14,618 nt of DNA, from contig DATHVP010000122.1 of assembly GCA_035461245.1 (NCBI GenBank), forward strand, positions 1 through 14,618, read 5' to 3'. Below the pieces are notes generated by a model that made no database searches, was not told the origin of the DNA, and saw only the letters and a program-made list of their open reading frames with translations. The position numbers were made by a program, and so were the translations under genes. How positions within the stretch are numbered: position 1 is the first letter of the stretch; every line of letters begins with the position of its first letter. The DNA comes from SH-MAG3 sp035461245 (GTDB taxonomy: Bacteria > Gemmatimonadota > Gemmatimonadetes > Longimicrobiales > RSA9). This document shows positions 9,659 through 14,618 of this stretch, one piece after another.

Positions 9659-10701
9659 GAATAACCTTCCTTGTGAACGACGTTGCCACGGAGGTTCCGC
9701 CGGCCACGTCCACGATCCTGGCACGCGCCGCAGTCCGCGCCGGGCACACGGTGCATGTCATGGGCCTGGACCAGCTCACCTACCTGCCAGATGGCCGGAT
9801 CGCCGGCACCGCCGTGATCCCGCCCTCGAACTCGCGCTCGAAGGAGACGTTCCTGGCCGCGCTGCAGGAGAAGGATGCGCCCCGGGAACGGATCACGTCC
9901 GATGACATGGACGTGCTGTGGCTGCGCTACAACCCGTCGGAGGAACTGGAGCGGGAACGTCATTGGGCACGGGACGCCGGCTTCCTCTTCGGCCGCCTCG
10001 CCATGGAGCGGGGCGTCATCGTCCTGAACCACCCGGACACCCTGGCATACGCCATGGACAAGCTGTACTTCCAGCACTTCCCCGAGGAAGTACGGCCTGT
10101 AACCCTCGTGACCCGGGAGATTGACGAAGTCCGCCGGTTCTACGAGGACCGCGGGCGCAAGATCGTCCTGAAGCCCCTCTCCGGGTATGGCGGCGCCGAC
10201 GTCTTCCTCGTGGAGAAGGACGCCACCAACCTGAACCAGATGGTGGAAGCCATCATGCGCAGCGGCTTCGTCATGGCCCAGGAGTTCATCCCAGCCGCTT
10301 CCCGGGGCGACACACGCTTCTTCATGGTGAACGGCGAGCCGCTGGAGGTGGACGGCCACGTCGCCGCGCTCCAGCGCGTGAACAGCACAGACGATTTCCG
10401 GGCGAACATGACCGCCGGCGCCAGGCCGAAGCGGGCGCGTGTCACCGATCGCATGCTCGAACTCGCCTCCATTGTGGGGCCGAAGCTCAAACGGGACGGC
10501 ATCTTCTTCGCCGGGCTGGACATCGTCGGCGACCGCATTGTCGAGATCAACACCATCAGCACCGGCGGCCTCAACGTGACAAGTGAGCTCGAGGGCGTGG
10601 AGTTCGCCCCCGAGGTCATCCGCCTCATCGAGCGGAAGGTGGAGATCCGGCGCCGGTACGGCGGCCACATCAGCAACATCGAGCTGGCCACCATGCGCTG
10701 A
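9655..10701 (+). CDS. ATP-grasp ligase, glutathione-synthetase-like
   Basis: A 348-residue cytoplasmic protein with a GshB/RimK-like ATP-grasp layout. The N-terminal pre-ATP domain starts MRITFLVNDV and includes NHPDTLAYAMDKLYF. The ATP-binding strand and glycine-rich loop are KIVLKPLSGYGGADVFL (Lys173, Gly177-Gly180). The adenine-contacting segment is MAQEFIP (Glu210), and RGDTRFFMVNGEPL follows. The metal-binding end is DIVGDRIVEINTISTGG, with Asp289, Glu297 and Asn299. Such enzymes form amide bonds through an acyl-phosphate. The sequence resembles bacterial glutathione synthetase, but no gamma-glutamylcysteine ligase gene is nearby, and the partner is a QEGLA peptidase, so a different amino-acid or peptide ligation is equally plausible. 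Its ATG lies inside the previous stop (ATGA), which fixes the start and implies coupled translation. Downstream is a 244-base gap to speA. Confidence 0.9.
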   Translation: MRITFLVNDVATEVPPATSTILARAAVRAGHTVHVMGLDQLTYLPDGRIAGTAVIPPSNSRSKETFLAALQEKDAPRERITSDDMDVLWLRYNPSEELERERHWARDAGFLFGRLAMERGVIVLNHPDTLAYAMDKLYFQHFPEEVRPVTLVTREIDEVRRFYEDRGRKIVLKPLSGYGGADVFLVEKDATNLNQMVEAIMRSGFVMAQEFIPAASRGDTRFFMVNGEPLEVDGHVAALQRVNSTDDFRANMTAGARPKRARVTDRMLELASIVGPKLKRDGIFFAGLDIVGDRIVEINTISTGGLNVTSELEGVEFAPEVIRLIERKVEIRRRYGGHISNIELATMR

Positions 10702-10764
10702 CACCAGGTGCGGCGCGCGACGGTGAGTCGGGCGCCGGCACGCCCGGTGGCGCGATGCCGGTGA

Positions 10765-10808
10765 GCCCGCCCCGTGTCCGCCACGGGGTGTGCGCCTGCG
10801 GGGCGGGC
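10765..10808 (+). promoter_or_regulatory. Two alternative hairpins between the ATP-grasp gene and speA
   Basis: GCCCGCCCCG (10765-10774) can pair perfectly over 10 bp with CGGGGCGGGC (10799-10808). The overlapping CCCCGTG (10770-10776) can instead pair with CACGGGG (10782-10788) around a 5-base loop. The two folds exclude each other. There is no T-tract, so this is either a terminator-like structure of the upstream operon or simply GC-rich DNA. It lies upstream of the candidate speA -10, so it would be in the speA mRNA only in read-through transcripts. Confidence 0.35.
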
Positions 10809-10822
10809 GGGACGCGGCGCCC

Positions 10823-10850
10823 TTTCGCGGCGTGCGGCAGGCATTACAAT
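10823..10850 (+). promoter_or_regulatory. Candidate sigma-70-type promoter for speA
   Basis: TACAAT (10845-10850) matches the -10 consensus at five of six bases and sits in a small AT-rich patch (GCATTACAATTCC) in otherwise very GC-rich DNA. A weak -35 TTTCGC (10823-10828) is 16 bases upstream. It would give a leader of about 90 bases before the ATG at 10946. Confidence 0.4.
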
Positions 10851-10945
10851 TCCCGCCGGCGGCGGACCGGCCCGGCAGGCATGGCCGCTGCAGCGTCCGC
10901 CGGACGGGTACCCGGGCCGGGCAATGGACCACTCGTGATGGCGGT

Positions 10946-12835
10946 ATGATGAGCTGGACGATCGAAGACAGCAGTGACCTGTACAACGTCGATGGCTGGG
11001 GCATCGGCTATTTCAGCATCAGCGAGGACGGCCACCTGGCCGTGCATCCGACCCGCGAGCAGGGTCGGGCCCTGGACCTGTATGAGCTGGCCATGGACCT
11101 GGAGGCCCAGGGCGTTGGCCTGCCGCTGCTGCTCCGGTTCTCCGACATCCTGCGCACGCGCATCGAGATGCTGCAGGAGCGTTTCCGCGGCGCCATCGAA
11201 GAGTTCGAGTACACCGGCCGGTACACGACGGTCTACCCCATCAAGGTGAACCAGCAGCGGCACGTCGTCGAGGAGATCCTGCACTTCGGCCGCAAGTACG
11301 GCGTCGGGCTGGAAGTGGGCAGCAAGCCCGAGCTGCAGGCCGTGCTGGCCCTGACGGAGCGGGCGGACCACATCATCGTGTGCAATGGCTACAAGGATGA
11401 GGAGTATATCCGCCTGGCGCTCATGGGCCAGAAGCTCGGCCATGAGGTCCTCATCGTCATCGAGAAGATCGCAGAGGTGGACACGCTGCTGAAGGTCGCT
11501 GACGAGATGGGCGTGAACCCCACCGCCGGCGTTCGCATCAAGCTGTCCACCACCGGCGCCGGCCGCTGGTCGGAGACCGCCGGCGAGAAGAGCAAGTTCG
11601 GCCTGAACGCGTCACAGCTCATCCGCGTCGTTGACAAGCTGCAGTCCGTCGGCCGCACGGACATCCTGAAGATGGTGCACTTCCATCTCGGCTCGCAGAT
11701 CCCGGAGATCCGCAACATCAAGGCGGCCATGACGGAGGTCGCCCGGTACTACGTGGAGATGCGGCAGACGGGCGTGGACATCGAGTACGTGGACGTGGGC
11801 GGCGGCCTCGGCGTTGACTACGAGGGTACGCGGTCCACGGCGCCGGCGTCGGTGAACTACTCCATGCAGGAGTATGCCAACGACATCGTGTACTCGCTGG
11901 CCGAGGCGTGCCGCGAGGCGGAGCTGCCCATGCCGCACATCATCTCCGAGTCGGGACGGGCACTGACGGCGCACCACGCGCTGCTGCTCATCAACGTCAT
12001 CGACCTGGAGACGCAGTCCTCGGACCCGCCCACCGAGGTGCCCGAGGATGCCCATCCCATGGTGCACGACCTGTTCAACGCACTGGCCGAGATGGACGAC
12101 CGCAGCCTGCGCGAGGTCTACCACGATGCCCAGTTCGCCAAGGAGCAGGTCCAGTCCCATTTCCACAGCGGCGTCCTGTCGCTGCGGGAACGGGCCCTGG
12201 CCGAGCGCCTCCAGAACGCCATCATGAACCGCGTCGCGGAACTGGCGGCACGGGACGAGGAGGAGTACGAGGACATCCTGCCGGAGGTCAATGCGCTCCT
12301 CACGGACCGCTACTTCTGCAACTTCTCGCTGTTCCAGTCGCTGCCGGACTCCTGGGCCATTGACCAGCTCTTTCCCATCATGCCGGTGCACCGCCTCGAT
12401 GAGGAGCCGACCCGTCGCGGCACGCTGCAGGACGTGACGTGTGATTCCGACGGCAAGATTGACCGCTTCGTCGGCTGGCGCCGGCCGAAGCCGAACCTCG
12501 AGCTGCATACCCTGCGGGACGAGGAGCCCTACGTACTCGGCATCTTCCTCACCGGCGCGTACCAGGAGATCCTCGGCGACCTGCACAACCTGTTCGGCGA
12601 TACCAACGCCGTGCACATCCGGCTGACCGATTCCGGATACGAGATCGAAGACCTCGTCCACGGGGACACCATTACCGAGGTCCTCAACTACGTGCAGTTC
12701 AACGCACAGAACCTCATTACCACGTTCCGCCGAAAGGTCCAGAACGCGCACAACCTGGCGCGCAGCGAGGCCAACGCCTTCATCGCAGACTACATCGAGG
12801 GCCTGAACGGCTACACGTACCTCGAGGGCGAGTAG
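10946..12835 (+). CDS. speA: Biosynthetic arginine decarboxylase (PLP-dependent)
   Basis: From ATG 10946 the protein is 629 residues, near the usual 630-660 of the SpeA family. The open frame extends back to 10790, but that leader is arginine/glycine-rich and unlike the family; ATG 10949 is an equal alternative. The N-terminus YNVDGWGIGYFSISEDG is typical. The PLP-binding lysine is Lys100 in YPIKVNQQRHVVEEI. The barrel continues with MVHFHLGSQIPEIRNIK, the phosphate-binding DVGGGLGVDYEGT and SESGRALTAHHA. The second-domain catalytic cysteine is Cys499 in DVTCDSDGKIDRF, and FQSLPDSWAIDQLFPI precedes it. It converts arginine to agmatine, the first step of the agmatine route to putrescine and spermidine. 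No agmatinase or agmatine deiminase gene is in the window. The ribosome site is weak (GGCGG). Upstream lie a candidate promoter and hairpins. Confidence 0.96.
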   Translation: MMSWTIEDSSDLYNVDGWGIGYFSISEDGHLAVHPTREQGRALDLYELAMDLEAQGVGLPLLLRFSDILRTRIEMLQERFRGAIEEFEYTGRYTTVYPIKVNQQRHVVEEILHFGRKYGVGLEVGSKPELQAVLALTERADHIIVCNGYKDEEYIRLALMGQKLGHEVLIVIEKIAEVDTLLKVADEMGVNPTAGVRIKLSTTGAGRWSETAGEKSKFGLNASQLIRVVDKLQSVGRTDILKMVHFHLGSQIPEIRNIKAAMTEVARYYVEMRQTGVDIEYVDVGGGLGVDYEGTRSTAPASVNYSMQEYANDIVYSLAEACREAELPMPHIISESGRALTAHHALLLINVIDLETQSSDPPTEVPEDAHPMVHDLFNALAEMDDRSLREVYHDAQFAKEQVQSHFHSGVLSLRERALAERLQNAIMNRVAELAARDEEEYEDILPEVNALLTDRYFCNFSLFQSLPDSWAIDQLFPIMPVHRLDEEPTRRGTLQDVTCDSDGKIDRFVGWRRPKPNLELHTLRDEEPYVLGIFLTGAYQEILGDLHNLFGDTNAVHIRLTDSGYEIEDLVHGDTITEVLNYVQFNAQNLITTFRRKVQNAHNLARSEANAFIADYIEGLNGYTYLEGE

Positions 12836-12865
12836 CGCTGCACGGCGGGGTACACATCGTCCCGC

Positions 12866-12885
12866 GCCCGGTCTTCGCGCCGGGC
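12866..12885 (+). terminator. Weak candidate terminator hairpin after speA
   Basis: GCCCGG (12866-12871) pairs with CCGGGC (12880-12885) around TCTTCGCG, starting 31 bases after the speA stop codon. No T-tract follows, so intrinsic termination is doubtful. Confidence 0.3.
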
Positions 12886-12945
12886 AGCAGGGAACGAATA
12901 TTGCCAAGTAGATCCTGCAGCACGACACGACCATTGAGCCGTACC

Positions 12946-12984
12946 GCGCCGGCCGCCCATCGCTGTTCCCACCGCGGCCGGCGC
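12946..12984 (+). terminator. Perfect 11-bp hairpin between speA and the epimerase cassette
   Basis: GCGCCGGCCGC (12946-12956) and GCGGCCGGCGC (12974-12984) are exact reverse complements separated by 17 bases. This is the strongest dyad between the two transcription units, about 110 bases after speA. There is no T-tract; it may act as a terminator or as a 3' end stabiliser of the speA mRNA. Confidence 0.4.
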
Positions 12985-13030
12985 ACGATTCCAGAACGCG
13001 GCGCCGTGGCGCCACAGACCGGGATACTTC

Positions 13031-13204
13031 ATGCGCAGGAAGGTCCTCACCGGTGGAGCCGGAATAACCGGCTCCCACCGTACTGACGCATTGCTCGACG
13101 AACGCCACTGGGTTCACGTGCCGGAACGGGCGGACCGGCTGGTCAGGCGGGCAGCCAGGGAGCAGGTGGACGGGGAGCCTGCCTCACGGGGACTGGCGGC
13201 ATGA
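13031..13204 (+). pseudogene. Remnant of an SDR epimerase N-terminus (57 codons)
   Basis: ATG 13031 opens a 57-residue frame ending at TGA 13202-13204. It begins MRRKVLTGGAGITGSHRTDA and continues LLDERHWVHVPERADRL. This closely follows the first strand, GxxGxxG loop, helix and second strand of extended SDR sugar-nucleotide epimerases (typical form K-V-L-V-T-G-G-A-G-F-I-G-S-H). It lacks one residue before TGGAG, has IT in place of FI, and has no remaining domain. It is therefore a truncated relic, or a tiny protein of unknown use. A GGGA five bases before the ATG could be a ribosome site, and its stop overlaps the next epimerase start (ATGA). It may now serve as a translated leader for that gene. 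A 12-bp hairpin with one bulge (13051-13080, loop AATAA) lies inside it. Confidence 0.6.
13051..13080 (+). promoter_or_regulatory. Hairpin inside the SDR remnant, upstream of the epimerase
   Basis: CGGTGGAGCCGG (13051-13062) pairs with CCGGCTCC-C-ACCG (13068-13080): an 8-bp perfect inner stem, a 5-base AATAA loop, one bulged C at 13076 and four more outer pairs. It overlaps the codons of the glycine loop of the relic. It could influence translation of the relic or the coupled epimerase; that role is inference. Confidence 0.35.
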
Positions 13205-14343
13205 CGGCGGCCACCCGGCCGGAGTTGCGCGTCACACGCGGCGGTGATGCTGACGGCCCCGTGGTCATCACGGGCGGTGCGGGCTTCATCGGCACCAACC
13301 TGGCCGGCCGGCTGCTGGCCCGCGGCGAGGCGGTCACCGTGCTGGACAACCTGTCCCGCCCGGGCGTGGACCGGAACGTTCGGGGGCTTAAGGACAGGTT
13401 CGGCACGCTGCTCCGCGTGGAGATCGGCGACGTGCGAGACGCCGCGACGGTGACACGGGTAGTGAACGGCGCACGCCGCGTGGTGCACCTGGCCGCACAG
13501 GTCGCCGTCACCACGAGCCTGCAGGACCCGCTGCGGGACTTCGAGGTGAACGCCCTCGGCACGCTGAACGTGCTCAACGCACTGCGCACGTCCGCCGCGC
13601 CGGCGCCGCTGCTGTTCACCTCCACCAACAAGGTCTACGGCAACCTCGACGACGTGCCGATGGTGCGGAACGGGCGACGCTACGAACCGGCGGACACGCT
13701 CCTTGCAAACCGCGGCATTGACGAGTCGCGCCGCCTGGACCTGCACAGCCCGTACGGCTGCTCCAAGGGTGCCGCCGATCAGTATGTGCTGGATTTCGCC
13801 CGCAGCTACGGTCTGCCCACGACCGTCTTCCGCATGAGCTGCATCTACGGTCCCCACCAGTTCGGCACTGAGGACCAGGGCTGGGTTGCCCACTTCATGA
13901 TCCAGGCGCTGGCCGGCAGGGATGTCACCCTGTTCGGCGACGGGTGCCAGGTCAGGGACATCCTCTACGTGGACGACCTGCTGGACGCCGTGGACGCCAC
14001 GTTCGACAACATGGACGCCGTGGCCGGCTGTGCGTTCAACATTGGCGGGGGGCCGGACTCTGCCACCAGCCTGCTCGAGGTGCTCGACCACATTGGCGTT
14101 GCCATCGGCTCGCCGCCCGGCGTGCAGGCCGGGCCGTGGCGTACCGGCGACCAGAAGTACTACGTCTCGGACATCACCCGGTTCAGCACCCTGACCGGGT
14201 GGCGTCCTCGCACCGGCGTGGTGGACGGGCTCGCAGCACTGCGGACATGGCTGCAGCATGCCGGGCTGCCCTCTGCCCCGGACAGTGCCGGGCGGCCGGA
14301 ACCCGCGCCCCTCGCCGCCGGCGCCGGCGGACCCGAGCGATGA
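13201..14343 (+). CDS. NAD-dependent sugar-nucleotide epimerase, CDP-paratose/tyvelose-epimerase-like
   Basis: A 380-residue extended SDR enzyme. NAD binding is at GGAGFIG (residues 25-31). The catalytic groups are Thr140/Ser141 in TSTNKVYG and Tyr185/Lys189 in SPYGCSKG. Residues SCIYGPHQFGTEDQGWVAHF and the later GDGCQVRDILYVDDLLDA are, to my knowledge, the signature of the CDP-paratose 2-epimerase (CDP-tyvelose epimerase) branch rather than of UDP-galactose epimerase. That subfamily call is from memory. The enzyme would invert a carbon of a nucleotide-bound deoxysugar in the cytoplasm for surface glycans. The C-terminus has about 30 residues of Ala/Pro/Gly-rich tail beyond the usual fold. 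The ATG overlaps the stop of the SDR relic and its own TGA overlaps the next ATG, so all three frames are read as one unit. The 20-residue N-terminal leader before the first strand is slightly long. Confidence 0.9.
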   Translation: MTAATRPELRVTRGGDADGPVVITGGAGFIGTNLAGRLLARGEAVTVLDNLSRPGVDRNVRGLKDRFGTLLRVEIGDVRDAATVTRVVNGARRVVHLAAQVAVTTSLQDPLRDFEVNALGTLNVLNALRTSAAPAPLLFTSTNKVYGNLDDVPMVRNGRRYEPADTLLANRGIDESRRLDLHSPYGCSKGAADQYVLDFARSYGLPTTVFRMSCIYGPHQFGTEDQGWVAHFMIQALAGRDVTLFGDGCQVRDILYVDDLLDAVDATFDNMDAVAGCAFNIGGGPDSATSLLEVLDHIGVAIGSPPGVQAGPWRTGDQKYYVSDITRFSTLTGWRPRTGVVDGLAALRTWLQHAGLPSAPDSAGRPEPAPLAAGAGGPER

Positions 14344-14618
14344 GCAGGGCGCAGGAGCTGGCCACCGCCGCCGCGACGCGGACGGGGCGCATCGCACTGC
14401 TGTCGGCGCCCCGGCGCATGGACATCGTCACGGCGGCCGTCGAAGAACCGGGCCCCGGGCAGGTGCTCGTCCGGCTCGCGGGCTGCGGTGTGTGCGGCTC
14501 GAACCTGCCGGTCTGGGAGGGCCGGGAGTGGTTCGAGTACCCCCAGCCGTCGGGCGCGCCCGGCCACGAGGGATGGGGCGTCGTGGAAGCTACCGGGCCG
14601 TCAGTGACCGGCGTGCGC
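14340..14618 (+). CDS. Zinc-dependent alcohol dehydrogenase (MDR), 3' truncated by window
   Basis: ATG 14340 overlaps the epimerase stop by four bases, and 93 codons are open to the window end. The visible part is the N-terminal catalytic domain of a medium-chain dehydrogenase: MDIVTAAVEEPGPGQVLVRL, the zinc-ligand segment GCGVCGSNLPVWEG with its first cysteine, and PGHEGWGVVEATG, equivalent to the GHE motif. The nucleotide-binding domain is outside the window. The family oxidises or reduces alcohols and sugars with NAD(P). Coupled translation with the epimerase suggests work on the same sugar or nucleotide-sugar pathway. Residues 1-16 form a slightly long leader before the first strand. Substrate cannot be told. 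Confidence 0.9.
   Translation, partial: MSRAQELATAAATRTGRIALLSAPRRMDIVTAAVEEPGPGQVLVRLAGCGVCGSNLPVWEGREWFEYPQPSGAPGHEGWGVVEATGPSVTGVR

Larger units (their letters stand above)
12836..13030. other. Non-coding gap after speA with strong dyads
   Basis: No gene is recognised. The stretch holds two hairpins (12866-12885 and 12946-12984) and a 10-bp palindrome GTGGCGCCAC (13006-13015). A small AT-rich patch AACGAATATTGCC (about 12893-12905) could belong to a promoter for the following cassette, but no convincing -35/-10 pair is seen. Confidence 0.55.

Noticed and set aside
9655..10701. Naming the ATP-grasp gene gshB
   Set aside because: The fold and motifs fit, but there is no glutamate-cysteine ligase nearby and the coupled QEGLA peptidase suggests another substrate, so no symbol is given.
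10790..10945. N-terminal extension of SpeA from ATG 10790
   Set aside because: The added 52 residues are Arg/Gly-rich, cover the candidate promoter, and would push the protein beyond the conserved N-terminus.
9652..11004. A 450-codon open frame on the - strand
   Set aside because: It is antisense to the ATP-grasp gene, whose motifs and ATGA overlap are convincing. No domain is seen in the antisense product.
11612..13117. A 501-codon open frame on the - strand
   Set aside because: It is antisense to speA, which has full family motifs; the frame is open only because of high third-position GC.
13114..14397. A 427-codon open frame on the - strand
   Set aside because: It is antisense to the SDR epimerase with its intact NAD and catalytic motifs.

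Overview
The window is GC-rich (sample 60-base lines in the outer genes count about 72-73% G+C). It carries chromosomal housekeeping and accessory genes of a soil or environmental type bacterium. A large M14-type zinc carboxypeptidase, a RecQ-family helicase with the zinc module last, a QEGLA/DUF1704 protein and a biosynthetic arginine decarboxylase would fit Gemmatimonadota or a similar high-GC phylum. That placement is an impression from gene content and style, not something the sequence proves.

Layout. (1) Bases 1-2577 hold the 3' part of an M14 metallopeptidase gene (+). (2) Bases 2578-4530 are an accessory island of visibly lower GC (sample lines 53-63%). It contains a ten-unit array of a 16-17 bp repeat, a transposase-like gene destroyed by several frameshifts, and a minus-strand pair joined by an ATGA overlap (membrane protein, then winged-helix regulator). 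(3) Bases 4531-5005 are non-coding and include a second tandem array (14 bp unit). (4) A minus-strand pair follows: a lipoprotein phosphodiester glycosidase, then recQ. (5) Divergent from these on + is a QEGLA-motif (DUF1704) zinc metallopeptidase overlapping a glutathione-synthetase-like ATP-grasp ligase, then speA (arginine decarboxylase) behind its own candidate leader. (6) At the right end is a sugar-nucleotide segment: a short remnant of an SDR epimerase N-terminus, a full CDP-paratose/tyvelose-epimerase-like SDR, and the start of a zinc alcohol dehydrogenase. All three are linked by 4-bp ATGA overlaps.

How they may work together. The most interesting unit is the DUF1704 peptidase plus ATP-grasp ligase: one predicted enzyme that forms an amide bond and one that cuts a peptide bond, made from overlapping reading frames. 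In eukaryotes a distant pair of the same two superfamilies (tubulin tyrosine ligase, ATP-grasp; MATCAP-type detyrosinases, DUF1704-related) adds and removes a C-terminal residue. A bacterial add/remove cycle, or processing of a small peptide or polyamine conjugate (speA lies just downstream), is a testable inference rather than an observation. The right-end cassette probably builds or modifies a deoxysugar nucleotide for surface glycans. No rRNA, tRNA, CRISPR array or intact mobile element was recognised.
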